A DNA stretch of 64,000 bases from Frankiaceae bacterium (lineage in GTDB: Bacteria; Actinomycetota; Actinomycetes; BP-191): contig JAVEEC010000026.1 of assembly GCA_030840645.1 (NCBI GenBank), positions 1-64,000 on the forward strand. Direction: 5' to 3'. Below, piece after piece: positions 52,291-61,272 of this stretch (within the stretch, counting starts at the first letter, position 1; the number at the start of each line of letters is the position of its first letter). Position numbers and translations under genes: made by a program. The notes under the pieces are model-generated. The model did not search any database. It worked only from the letters and a program-made list of their open reading frames with translations, and was not told the DNA's origin.

Positions 52291-54287
52291 GCGGCGTTGC
52301 CGCCGAGAAAGACGGAACGCAGCAGGTCGTCCCGGGCGAGCAGGTCGGCCGTCGGCCCCTCGAAGCGGACCTGGCCCTTCTCCATGAAGTACGCGCGGTC
52401 GGCGAGGGTGAGCGCGACGTTCACCGACTGCTCGACCAGGACGACGGTGATGCCGTCGGCGTTGAGGCGGCGCACGGTCGCGAGCAGCTCCTGCACGACC
52501 ACCGGCGCGAGCCCCAGCGACAGCTCGTCGATGAGCAGCAGCTTCGGCTTGAGGAGGAACGCCTGCGCCAACGTGAGCATCTGCCGCTGCCCGCCGGACA
52601 GCGAGCCCGCGCGCTGCGGCAGCAACGGCGCCAGCGCGGGGAACACGTCGAGCACCTCGCCCAGGCGCGCGTTCAGGAGCGCCTTGTCGCGGCGGAGCAG
52701 GAACGCGCCGAGCCGCAGGTTCTCCGCGACGGTGAGCCCGGGGAAGATGCCGCGCCCGCCGGGCGCCTGGACGATGCCGCGCGCGGCGGTGCGCTCCGGC
52801 GGCTCGCCGGTGACGGCGGCGCCGTCGAACCACACGTTGCCGCCGTCCGGCTCGACCAGCCCGCTGATGGCATTCAGCGTCGTGGACTTGCCCGCGCCGT
52901 TGGTGCCGAGCAGCGCGACGATCTCGCCCTGGCGGATCGCAAGGTCGACGCCGAAGAGCACCTGCACCCCGTCGTAGGAAACCGTCAGGTCCTTCGTCTC
53001 GAGCAGCAGCACGCGCCCCTCGTCGTCGGTGCGCGCGCCGACCTCGACGTGCGACGGGTCGAGCCGTTCGACGTCGGCGTCGACATAGCGGGTGGCGGTG
53101 CGGATGTGGAACGCGCCGCGCAGGCAGATCGCGGCGGCGACGAGGAACCCCCAGCGGTTGCCGGTGGCCTGCGCGACCTGCGTGACGACGATCGCGAAGA
53201 CGGCACCGGTGAGGGCGATGACCTGGCCGAGGGCGTACGCGCTGGACCGGAGCTCCGGCGGCGAGATCATGGTGCCGACGGTCGCGAGCAGCGGCGCGAC
53301 GAGGCCGAACAGCGCCGTGATGACGAACAGGATCGGCACGGCCACGAAAGCGTTGGGAGAGAGCGCAAACGCGACCAGCAGCCCGACGATCGCGAACGCC
53401 ACGCCGGCCAGCCATCGCAGGCCGGTCGCCGGGGAGACGTTGAGCCGGTCCTGCGCGAGCCGCGACCCGACCAGGGTCGCGACGATAGCGCCTGCGCCCG
53501 CGACGAGGCCGACGCCGCCGACCCACGCGGTACCGAGGCCGAAGTCCTCCTTGAAGTAGAACGGCAGCACGATGGTCGCGCCGAGGATCGCCCCGGCGAA
53601 CCAGATCTGCGTGAACCAGAGGTAGCGGAGCGAGCGGACCGCGTACAGCGTCGGGAACACCTCGCGGACCTGCCGCGGCGTCTCCGACTGCGGCGCCTCG
53701 TAGACCCCGCGCTCCGGCTCGCGGACGCGGGCGGACCAGATGATGGCGACGAGCGTCGGCACTGTGAGCAGGAAGAACGGCGCGCGCCAGCCGAAGACGG
53801 CCGCGAGCCCGGCGCCGGCGGCGGCGCCGAACATCGCGCCGACGTTGTTGGCGAGGGCATGCACGCCGAGCGCCCTGGCGCGGACCTGCGGCGGGTAGAA
53901 GTCGGCCAGCAGCGAGAGCTGCACGGGGTAGGACACGGTGCGGCCCAGCGACGCGCCGACCCGGGCCGCGATGAGCACCCAGAGGCCCGGCGCGAGACCG
54001 GTCGCGAGCGAGAAGACGCCCCACGTGGCCGCGGCCCCGAGGGCGATCGGCATGCGGTGGCGCCGGTCGGCGAGCAGCGACACCGGTACGGCGAGCAGCG
54101 GTGCGACGACGAGGACGAACACGGTGATCAGCCCGAAGTCGCCGACCTTCTTGCCGAACGCCGCGGCGATGGTCGGCGCGACCCAGATGAACGTCGCGTT
54201 GTCCAGCTCGTCCACGGCGTTCAGCGCGAACATCGCGAGCATCGGCCGCGGGTTCTCGCCGTTGACGTAGCGGCGCAGGCGGCTCAC
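52287..54287 (-). CDS. MFS transporter fused to LivF-type ABC ATPase
   Basis: 666 residues from GTG 54287 (GTGA overlap with the preceding stop). Residues 1-420 form a 12-helix MFS carrier (VDELDNATFIWVAPTIAAAF, DRRHRMPIALGAAATWG between helices 2 and 3). Residues 427-666 form a complete LivF-type ATPase: Walker A GTNGAGKST (461-469), signature LSGGQ (563-567), Walker B LLLIDE (583-588) and the LivF-type VEQSVNVAL. The reading frame is continuous through the joint (RYVDADVERLDPSHVEVG), so this is a true fusion. An ATP-binding half of a Liv system carried on an MFS protein is odd. Either the ATPase drives the LivH-LivM permease next door, or two transporters share one polypeptide. Confidence 0.88.
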   Translation of the reverse strand: MSRLRRYVNGENPRPMLAMFALNAVDELDNATFIWVAPTIAAAFGKKVGDFGLITVFVLVVAPLLAVPVSLLADRRHRMPIALGAAATWGVFSLATGLAPGLWVLIAARVGASLGRTVSYPVQLSLLADFYPPQVRARALGVHALANNVGAMFGAAAGAGLAAVFGWRAPFFLLTVPTLVAIIWSARVREPERGVYEAPQSETPRQVREVFPTLYAVRSLRYLWFTQIWFAGAILGATIVLPFYFKEDFGLGTAWVGGVGLVAGAGAIVATLVGSRLAQDRLNVSPATGLRWLAGVAFAIVGLLVAFALSPNAFVAVPILFVITALFGLVAPLLATVGTMISPPELRSSAYALGQVIALTGAVFAIVVTQVAQATGNRWGFLVAAAICLRGAFHIRTATRYVDADVERLDPSHVEVGARTDDEGRVLLLETKDLTVSYDGVQVLFGVDLAIRQGEIVALLGTNGAGKSTTLNAISGLVEPDGGNVWFDGAAVTGEPPERTAARGIVQAPGGRGIFPGLTVAENLRLGAFLLRRDKALLNARLGEVLDVFPALAPLLPQRAGSLSGGQRQMLTLAQAFLLKPKLLLIDELSLGLAPVVVQELLATVRRLNADGITVVLVEQSVNVALTLADRAYFMEKGQVRFEGPTADLLARDDLLRSVFLGGNAA

Positions 54288-56245
54288 GACGCCACCTCGG
54301 CGAGCGTCTTCGTGGGCGCGGGCAGCGCCGGCTCGACCGGCACGACCTTCGGCCGCACGTCGATGCCGGTGACCGCGCGGGCGACGACGTCGCGGATCGC
54401 GAACGCCACCCGCGCGAGCCCGCCGGGCAGCACGAGCACGAGCGTCAGCAGGCCGACGCCGGTCGAGAGGATGCCGAAGTACGGCGAGATCCCCGAGGCG
54501 AAGTACGGGATGCCGAGGAAGTACGCGGTGCCGAGCAGGGCGCCGCCGACCGAGCCGAGCCCGCCGATGATGGCGGCCGCGAGGAGGCTCAACGAGCGCC
54601 AGGCCGGGAACGCCTCCGGCCCCGCGCTGCGTACGCCCGCGGAGTAGAGGAAGCCCGCGAGAGAGGCGAGCGTCCCCGAGACGACGAACGCCGTGAGCTT
54701 GGTCCGGACGACGGCGACGCCGAGCGCGGCGGCCTGGACCGGGTTGTCGCGGATCGCGGTGAGGTTGCGGCCGAAGCGCGCGCGTTGCAGCGTCCTGACC
54801 GCGAACACGCAGACGGCGAGGAACGCGAGGGCGATGAAGTAGAACTGGTCGACGCCGATCCACTCGGGCCGGTTCAGGACGCCGGTGCCGCGGAACCACG
54901 GCTCGTCGAACAGCCACGACGACGCGACGACCGCGAAGCCCAGCGTCACGACGGCGAGCAGCGGACCCGGCAGCCGCAGCGCGGGGATGCCGAGCAGCAG
55001 CGCGACCAGCCCGCCCAGCGCGCCCGCGACCACGAACGCGAGCCAGAACGGCAGCCCGTGCACCTCGACGAGCCGTGACCCGATGACGCCGCCGAAGCCG
55101 GCGAGAGCCCAGTGCCCCAGCGAGAGCTGGCCCGCCCAGCCGGACAGGATGGTGACGGCCAGCGTGACGACGCTCACGACGGCGATGGTCGCGAGCAGGA
55201 ACGTCGTGGACGACTTGAGGACGAGCGGCGCGGCGAGCAGCGCGCCGGCCGCGACGGCGGTCGCGGTGCGGCTGACGAGGCGCCAGCGCGGGTGCGCGAG
55301 CACCTCGGGCGGCAGCGGGCGCACGGCGTCCGCGGCGGCCCACGACGATTCCTCGGCGGCCGTCGTACGGCGGCGTTCGAAGCGGCGGGCGAGCAGCACG
55401 ACGAGAACGAGGCCGAGGACGACGGCGTCGGTGACGCCGGCCTGCCCGGTGTAGAAGATGGCGAGCTGGTCGACGAGGCCGAACGCGAGCCCGACACCGA
55501 ACGCGAGCCCGATCGACTCGAACCGCGCGACCGTCGCGGCGGCGAGGCCGCGGGCGAGCAGCGGCAGCCCGACCGCCTCCGTCGAGGAGAACCCGACGAC
55601 GGGCGCGAGCAGGATCGAACCGATGCCGGCGAGCAGCGCGCCGACGACCCAGGCCAGCGTCGAGACGCGGCGGACCGGGATGCCGAGGAGCTGCGCGCGC
55701 GACGAGTTCTCTGCGGACGCGCGGATGGCGACGCCGTAGACGCTGCGGCGCAGGAACCACACGACCGCCAGCACGACGAGCGGCCCCGCGACGAGGACCA
55801 TGACGTGCTGCGGCTGCACGACGACGCGGCCGAACGTGAAGCGCGGCCAGTTGAGCGGCACGGGGAACGTCTCGCCGCCACCCGCGAAGATCGACTCCTT
55901 GCCGACCTTCGGCTTCGGCAGGACCAGCCTGCCTACGGTGACGACCTGCGCGACGCCGACCGTCGCGATGAGCACGATGAGCCGCGGGCTGCGGAACAGC
56001 CGCTGGATGACCGTGCGCTCGATGACCGCGGCGAGCAGCGCGGTGGCTGCGAGCGAGGCGGGCAGGGCGAGCCAGTAGTTCCAGTGCGCGACCTGCGTCA
56101 GCGACAGCATCATCGCGACGGCGAACGCGCCGATCTCGCCGTGCGCGAAGTTCACCACGCGGTTCGACATGTAGATGAGGACGAGCCCGACCGCCAGCAG
56201 GGCGTTCGCCATGCCGATCGTGAGGCCGAGCAGGACCAGGTCCAC
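54284..56245 (-). CDS. Fused LivH-LivM branched-chain-amino-acid-type ABC permease
   Basis: 653 residues from GTG 56245, which shares a base with the TAG of the binding-protein gene. The N-terminal half is LivH (LGLTIGMANALLAVGLVLIY, NRVVNFAHGEIGAFAVAM). After a charged linker (RRFERRRTTAAEESSW) the C-terminal half is LivM (TILSGWAGQLSLGHWALAGFGG, RDNPVQAAALGVAVVRTKL). Together they form the whole transmembrane channel normally built by two proteins. Substrates of this transporter class include amino acids, amides, urea and nucleoside-like compounds. The neighbouring sugar-processing genes hint at something else here. Confidence 0.92.
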   Translation of the reverse strand: MDLVLLGLTIGMANALLAVGLVLIYMSNRVVNFAHGEIGAFAVAMMLSLTQVAHWNYWLALPASLAATALLAAVIERTVIQRLFRSPRLIVLIATVGVAQVVTVGRLVLPKPKVGKESIFAGGGETFPVPLNWPRFTFGRVVVQPQHVMVLVAGPLVVLAVVWFLRRSVYGVAIRASAENSSRAQLLGIPVRRVSTLAWVVGALLAGIGSILLAPVVGFSSTEAVGLPLLARGLAAATVARFESIGLAFGVGLAFGLVDQLAIFYTGQAGVTDAVVLGLVLVVLLARRFERRRTTAAEESSWAAADAVRPLPPEVLAHPRWRLVSRTATAVAAGALLAAPLVLKSSTTFLLATIAVVSVVTLAVTILSGWAGQLSLGHWALAGFGGVIGSRLVEVHGLPFWLAFVVAGALGGLVALLLGIPALRLPGPLLAVVTLGFAVVASSWLFDEPWFRGTGVLNRPEWIGVDQFYFIALAFLAVCVFAVRTLQRARFGRNLTAIRDNPVQAAALGVAVVRTKLTAFVVSGTLASLAGFLYSAGVRSAGPEAFPAWRSLSLLAAAIIGGLGSVGGALLGTAYFLGIPYFASGISPYFGILSTGVGLLTLVLVLPGGLARVAFAIRDVVARAVTGIDVRPKVVPVEPALPAPTKTLAEVAS

Positions 56246-57858
56246 TAGCGCGTGGCGCCCTTCCACGTGTCGTCGTAGTACGCGCGCAGGTCCTCGCCGC
56301 CCGACCCGCCGGGGCCGAAGGTCCGCCAGTAGCGCGGGTACTCGGGGAACGTGTAGTCCTGCGCCTGCCGCGACCACTTGACGACGGTCTGATGGTCGTA
56401 GCCGGTGAAGTCGAACGGCTGGGAGAGGCTGGTCGGGATCGTGTACGTCATGGGGACGTGCGCCTCCCAGTAGAAGTCACGCTGGATGGCGTTGATGCCG
56501 ACCATGAGCGAGTTCGCGGTGAGCTGGCCGGTGAGGTCGACGGCGCGCTTCATCGCCTCTGTCGTCGTCAGGATGCTGACGCAGGCGAGGGTCACCGAGG
56601 CGGAGCCGGAGAGACCGTCGGCCGGGTAGTACTTCTCGTAGATCTTCTTGCAGTTGCCTTCCTTCGGGTGGTCGCCGGGCTTGATGCGCGGGGAGAGGCC
56701 GACGGCGTTCGCCCACTGGTCCTGCTGGAGCAGCGCGCCGCCGAGCTGCTGGTCGATCAGCGCGGTGCGGCCGGTGAACGTGTAGAGCGGGTGGAAGTCC
56801 TGCTGCTGGGCGGCGTTGGTGAAGAAGACCATCGCGATGAAGTTGTTCGCGATGAACCAGACCTGCTCGCACTTGCCCTTCATCTTGATGGTCGCCGCGG
56901 TGGCCTGCTGCTGGCCGGTCGACGCGTCGTCCGCGTAGCGGATGAACATCTCGAACTTCAGGCCCTGGGCCGCCATCTTCGCGACCATGATCTTCTCGAG
57001 GTTGTTGAAGTCCGCGGTGTCCGGGTGGACGAAGCAGGCGCGCTTGGACGTGCCGTTCGTGCCGAGGTAGTTCCTGCCGAACGACGCCCAGTTGGCGAAG
57101 TCGGAGTCGGCATCCTGGAACAGCTGGAACTGCCCGAAGCCGCGCGCCCGCTGCTCGGCCTTGGTGCTGCGCCCACCCCAGATCGGGACGTCGCGCTTGA
57201 TGACGGCGTCGCCGACGTCGTGGAGGCCGACCATGGCGAGGAACACCTTCTGCTGGTCGACCATCTCGATGGCCGCCGCTTCGTTCCGCTCGGGGCACTG
57301 GAGGCCGCCGTCGTCCACGGTGACGACGCTCAGCCTGCGGCCGCGGACGCCGCCGGTGTCGTTGACGTGGTTGGTGAACGCCTTGACGGCCTTCTCGGGG
57401 TCGCCGACGACGGCCGGGCCGAGGGCGGCCTCCAGCGCGCCGGCGTCGCCGCAGCCCGACTTGTTGTAGTCGAGGCCGAGCTTCACCGAGGTGGCGGTGA
57501 CGCCCTGGGTCTTCAGGCCGAAGTCGGGGACGCCGATCTTGCCGCCGCCGGAGGGGCGCGTCGTCGGGATGCTGCCGGTGGGCACGGAGCCGGGGGCGCC
57601 GGGGCGCCCGCCGCTGCCGGGCCGCGCCGTGCTGCCGGGCTTTGGGGCGCCGGTCGGCGCGTCGGCCGGTCCGGTCGCGCCCGGCGTGACGGGGCCACCC
57701 GACGCGCCCGGCAGGGTGTCGAAACCGGGGTCGCCGTCTGCCTGGCTGAGCCGGTGCTTCTGGTCGCGCTCGAACTGCACCTGACCGACGGAGAGCACGG
57801 ACGTGACGAAGACCGAGCCGATCACGATGGCCAACGGCCTGATCCAGCGATCCCGCAC
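56245..57858 (-). CDS. Membrane-anchored Liv-type substrate-binding protein
   Basis: 537 residues from GTG 57858, with GGAGG six bases upstream. There is no lipobox; instead an uncleaved helix (PLAIVIGSVFVTSVLSV) and a Gly/Pro/Thr-rich linker tether a type I periplasmic binding domain. That domain begins GVTATSVKLGLDYN and continues with RGRRLSVVTVDDGG, CPERNEAAAIEMVDQQKVFLAM and GRNYLGTNGTSKRACFVHPD. The usual lipoprotein anchor of Gram-positive binding proteins is replaced. First gene of the transporter operon, divergent from the ROK regulator. Ligand unknown. Confidence 0.88.
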   Translation of the reverse strand: MRDRWIRPLAIVIGSVFVTSVLSVGQVQFERDQKHRLSQADGDPGFDTLPGASGGPVTPGATGPADAPTGAPKPGSTARPGSGGRPGAPGSVPTGSIPTTRPSGGGKIGVPDFGLKTQGVTATSVKLGLDYNKSGCGDAGALEAALGPAVVGDPEKAVKAFTNHVNDTGGVRGRRLSVVTVDDGGLQCPERNEAAAIEMVDQQKVFLAMVGLHDVGDAVIKRDVPIWGGRSTKAEQRARGFGQFQLFQDADSDFANWASFGRNYLGTNGTSKRACFVHPDTADFNNLEKIMVAKMAAQGLKFEMFIRYADDASTGQQQATAATIKMKGKCEQVWFIANNFIAMVFFTNAAQQQDFHPLYTFTGRTALIDQQLGGALLQQDQWANAVGLSPRIKPGDHPKEGNCKKIYEKYYPADGLSGSASVTLACVSILTTTEAMKRAVDLTGQLTANSLMVGINAIQRDFYWEAHVPMTYTIPTSLSQPFDFTGYDHQTVVKWSRQAQDYTFPEYPRYWRTFGPGGSGGEDLRAYYDDTWKGATR

Positions 57859-57915
57859 GCTCGACCTCCAGTGGCCCCCCGAGCAAGGATGCACAGGGCG
57901 CGGCAGCGGCCCTAT

Positions 57916-57934
57916 ATGTATGAGCAGGTTACAT
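57916..57934. promoter_or_regulatory. Candidate ROK operator between the ABC operon and its regulator
   Basis: ATGTA and TACAT arms 9 bases apart, in an AT-rich patch of otherwise GC-rich DNA, about midway between the divergent starts at 57858 and 57990. TTGACA on the leftward strand near 57947-57952 could be a -35. Confidence 0.45.
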
Positions 57935-57989
57935 TATGGACGGGCGCTGTCAACGGCCCGCCTGACAGCACAACGAGGAGGTGCTCGCG

Positions 57990-59171
57990 GTGGTGACGAC
58001 GGGCGCCGTCCTGCTCACGAACCGGCAGATCGGTGACGTGAACCGGTCGCGGGTGCTGCGGACGTTCTGCGACCACGGCCCGCTCTCCCGCGCCGACCTG
58101 GCCCGGCTGGCGAACGTCCCCCGCGCCACGATCGGCACCATCGTCCAGGGGCTGCTCGACGACGGCCTGCTGGAGGAGATCGAGGCGGACCGGACGGGGC
58201 GCGCGGGCAAGCCGGCCCGGCCGCTCTGGTTCCGCCGCGACGCGGGGCTGACCGCCGGGGTCGCGTTCCTCGATGGGGGGGTCGAGGCGGCGCTGGTCAA
58301 CGCGCGCGGCGAGCTGCTCGCGCGCACCGAGGTCGCCTGCCCGACGGCGACGGCCCCACCCAAGGCGTTGCGGAAGGCGGTCCTCGCCGCGCTCGCCGCG
58401 GTGGTCCCCGGCAACGGCGAGGGGTTGCTCGGCATCGGCATCGCAGTGCCCGGCGTCTGCGACGCGGCGACCGGCACCGTCGTGGGCTCAGGCCCCGTCC
58501 CCGGCGCGACGGGGCGGATGCTCGCCGACGCGGTGGAGGCGGCGTACGACCTGCCGGTCCTCGTGGACAACGACGCGCGGGCGCAGGCGCTGGGGGAGAA
58601 GTGGTTCGGGGAGGGGCGCGGCGTGCCGACGTTCGCGTCGGTGCAGACCGGGACCGGGCTCGGGGCGGGCCTGGTCCTCAACGGCCTGCTGTACCGCGGC
58701 GACGACGGCATGACGGGCGAGCTGGGTCACACGTGCGTCGACGTCGACGGCGAGCCGTGCCCCTGCGGGCTGCGCGGCTGCTGGGAGACGATCGCGACGC
58801 TGCGCTGGCTGCGTCGCGAGGCGGCGCGGCTGGGGCTGCCCGGCGCGGAGTCGTTCGCCGCGCGGGCGCTGGTCGCGCTGTCGACGGAGGACTCGGCTGC
58901 GCTGGACCTGCTGGAGCGCTACGCCGACAACCTCGCCGTCGGTCTGGCCAACCTCGTTCAGCTGCTCAAGCCGAGCCGGCTGCTGCTGCACGGCGACGTG
59001 GTCGACGGCGGTGAGGTGCTGCGCGGGCTGATCGAGGAACGGGTCAGGGCGCGCTGCCTGGGCCATGTGCGCGACGATGTCGTGGTGTCGTTCTCGTCGC
59101 TCGACCAGGACGCCGGGCTGCTCGGCGCGGCCGGGCTGGTCCTGTCGGAGACGTTCACCCTCGCCGTCTAG
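57990..59171 (+). CDS. ROK-family transcriptional regulator
   Basis: 393 residues from GTG 57990, eight bases after GAGGAGG (GTGs at 57981 and 57993 are alternatives). The N-terminal winged helix (NRQIGDVNRSRVLRTFCDHG, RADLARLANVPRATIGTIV) is followed by a ROK sugar-kinase-like domain (GIGIAVPGVCD, VDNDARAQALGEKWFGEG, GTGLGAGLVLNG). The zinc-binding motif is CPCGLRGCWE. Such proteins sense a sugar or amino sugar and repress uptake genes. Divergent from the ABC operon and convergent with the LivG-GH84 operon (20 nt between stops), so it is the natural regulator of both. Ligand unknown. Confidence 0.9.
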   Translation: MVTTGAVLLTNRQIGDVNRSRVLRTFCDHGPLSRADLARLANVPRATIGTIVQGLLDDGLLEEIEADRTGRAGKPARPLWFRRDAGLTAGVAFLDGGVEAALVNARGELLARTEVACPTATAPPKALRKAVLAALAAVVPGNGEGLLGIGIAVPGVCDAATGTVVGSGPVPGATGRMLADAVEAAYDLPVLVDNDARAQALGEKWFGEGRGVPTFASVQTGTGLGAGLVLNGLLYRGDDGMTGELGHTCVDVDGEPCPCGLRGCWETIATLRWLRREAARLGLPGAESFAARALVALSTEDSAALDLLERYADNLAVGLANLVQLLKPSRLLLHGDVVDGGEVLRGLIEERVRARCLGHVRDDVVVSFSSLDQDAGLLGAAGLVLSETFTLAV

Positions 59172-59191
59172 GCGGGCCGAAGCCCAGCGCA

Positions 59192-59974
59192 CTAGCCGGA
59201 GCGGTTGATGGCGGCGGGGTCGTCGCCGAGGTACGAGCGCACGACGTCGGGGTCGCGAACGACGTCGGCCGGGTCGCCGACGGCGATGACCCGGCCGGTC
59301 TCCAGGGCGTACAGCCGCTCGGCCACCGAGAGCACGAGCGGCATGTCGTGCTCGATGAGGACGAGCGCGCAGCCGAGCTCCTCGCGGACGCGCAGCAGCA
59401 GCGGCGCGAGCGCCTCGGCCTCGCGTTGCGCGATTCCCGACGACGGCTCATCCAGCAGGATGACGGTGGGGCGCAGGATGAGCAGGCAGGCGAGGTCGAC
59501 GACGCGGCGGGTGCCGGTGGACAGCTCGCCGACCAGCTTGTCGCGGTACGCCGCGAGCCCGAACGACGCGACCAGCTCCTCGGCGCGCGCGGTGGCGGCG
59601 GCATCCGCCTCGCGACCGCCGCCGGTCAGCGTGGCGAGGACACCGGTGCCGAGAGGGCGGCGGCGTTCCGACGCGACGCGCAACGTGTCGAGCACCGTCA
59701 TCGAGTGGAACAGCCGCGCGTCCTGGAACGACCGGCCGAGACCCGCGCGGGCGCGTTCGTGGACGGCCATGCCCGACACGTCGGTGCCGTCGAGGACGAC
59801 CTGCCCCTCGCACGGCGTGATGCCGGACAGACAGTCGAAGAGCGTGGTCTTGCCCGCGCCGTTCGCGCCGATGATGCCGACGACCTCGCCCGCCGCCACG
59901 TCGAGGTCCACGCCGTCGAGCGCGCGGACGCCGCCGAACGAGACGCCGATGCCACGTGCCTGCAGGACGGTCAT
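59192..59974 (-). CDS. livG: LivG-type ABC transporter ATP-binding protein
   Basis: 260 residues. Walker A GANGAGKTT, Q-loop region GLGRSFQDARLF, signature region LSTGTRRVVDLA (degenerate, as in LivG proteins), Walker B VILLDEPSSG and switch His in LIEHDMPLVL. Cytosolic ATPase that should pair with the LivF domain fused to the MFS protein to power the LivH-LivM channel. It is separated from that operon by the ROK gene and instead ends the operon of catabolic genes, overlapping the GH84 stop as ATGA. The ATPase pair is thus split over two transcripts. Confidence 0.92.
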   Translation of the reverse strand: MTVLQARGIGVSFGGVRALDGVDLDVAAGEVVGIIGANGAGKTTLFDCLSGITPCEGQVVLDGTDVSGMAVHERARAGLGRSFQDARLFHSMTVLDTLRVASERRRPLGTGVLATLTGGGREADAAATARAEELVASFGLAAYRDKLVGELSTGTRRVVDLACLLILRPTVILLDEPSSGIAQREAEALAPLLLRVREELGCALVLIEHDMPLVLSVAERLYALETGRVIAVGDPADVVRDPDVVRSYLGDDPAAINRSG

Positions 59975-61272
59975 GCGGTGCCTCCACGAGCGAGCAGGGT
60001 CAGTGCGGTGCGGCAGACGTGGTCGGACAGCGTCTCGCCGGTGACGAGTCCGGAGATGCTGGCGACCTCGGCGTCGCCGTCGCGGCCGGTGACCGGGTAG
60101 TACGCGAAGCGGGTGCCGAACACCTGGCGTTCCTGCGAGCGCAGCCGCCGCCACACCTCCGCGACGGCGAACGCCGCGCCGGGGCCGGGTCCGAGCGCGC
60201 CCCGCAGGGCGTTGACGACGAACGCGATCCCGAACGCCTCCCACTCCCACGCCGTGAGCCACGGGTCGAGCTCGGCGAGCCACGTGTCGGGCAGGCCGTC
60301 GCGGCAGCCGCGCGCGAGCCATTCCTCGAGTCGCGTGTCGCCGTCGCGCAGCGCGGCGCCGGCCCATTCGAGGAGCTCCGCGTCGGGGCCGGGCGAGGTC
60401 AGCCAGGACGAGCAGGCGCGGGCCAGCGGCTCGATGCCAGGGACGGCGGCGACCGCTGCGCGCCAGTGCGTCCGCGCGTCGGTCGTCGGGTCCGCCCACC
60501 AGCGCAGCGCGGCGTCGACACCGATGCGGGCGGCGTACGGCGAGGGGCCGCCGTTGAGCAGCACCCCCGCGGTCGCCGCGACGAGGTCGGGCTCGCGGGC
60601 GGGGTACGGGCCGAGGTGCAGCACCCCGGCCATCGGGCCGTCGGACACGGGGAAGTTGTCGGCGAGGACGAGGTCGCGGCCGAGCGCCGTCGTCAGGTCG
60701 TTGGCGAGGGACGCGGGCACGTCGGGGCTGACGATCGCCGGGCCTGTCCACATCACGGCGACGCCGGCGGGGAACGCCTCGGCGAACGCCGCGAGGTAGG
60801 CCGTCACCCGATCGGTCGCGTAGTCGACCGGGCAGGCCGCCCAGCGCACGTCGTCCGGCAGGGCGGCGACCGCGGCGGCGACGGCGTTGCCGTGTACCTC
60901 GCCGAGGTCGGCGCCGCCGGGCGGCACGTCGTCGAACGCGACGCCGAGCGAGCGCGCGCCCAGGTCGTAGAACGCGCGCAGCTTGGCCACGAGCGCGGCC
61001 TCGTCGCCCGTACGCCAGTCGAGTCCCGGCGAGACGACGAACGCGACGTCGACGCCGTTGTCGCGGCCGGTCTCGACGAGCTCCGCGAAGTGCGCGAGGC
61101 GGCCGGCGGGGTACGGCTCGCGCCACCGCGCGCGCTGCCACGGGTCGTCCTTCGGCGCGTAGACGTAGTCGCGACCGCCAACGGTGGCGAGCCAGCGGAC
61201 GAGGTCGAGGCGCGCGCCGTCGGCGTACGGCTCGCCGTAGAAGCCTTCGAGGAAGCCGTGCCAACGCGTCAT
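59971..61272 (-). CDS. GH84-type beta-N-acetylglucosaminidase (cytosolic)
   Basis: 433 residues matching the catalytic domain of GH84 (O-GlcNAcase/NagJ). Conserved GFLEGFYGEPY opens the barrel, YVYAPKDDPWQRARWREPYP follows, and the catalytic aspartate pair lies at 114-115 in GVAFDDVPPG. GH84 enzymes remove terminal N-acetylhexosamine by substrate assistance. No signal peptide, so it acts inside the cell on an imported conjugate. Shorter than animal enzymes and without the extra helical module of secreted bacterial ones. Overlaps both neighbours by four bases, so production is coupled to the ceramidase-like gene and livG. Confidence 0.9.
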   Translation of the reverse strand: MTRWHGFLEGFYGEPYADGARLDLVRWLATVGGRDYVYAPKDDPWQRARWREPYPAGRLAHFAELVETGRDNGVDVAFVVSPGLDWRTGDEAALVAKLRAFYDLGARSLGVAFDDVPPGGADLGEVHGNAVAAAVAALPDDVRWAACPVDYATDRVTAYLAAFAEAFPAGVAVMWTGPAIVSPDVPASLANDLTTALGRDLVLADNFPVSDGPMAGVLHLGPYPAREPDLVAATAGVLLNGGPSPYAARIGVDAALRWWADPTTDARTHWRAAVAAVPGIEPLARACSSWLTSPGPDAELLEWAGAALRDGDTRLEEWLARGCRDGLPDTWLAELDPWLTAWEWEAFGIAFVVNALRGALGPGPGAAFAVAEVWRRLRSQERQVFGTRFAYYPVTGRDGDAEVASISGLVTGETLSDHVCRTALTLLARGGTA

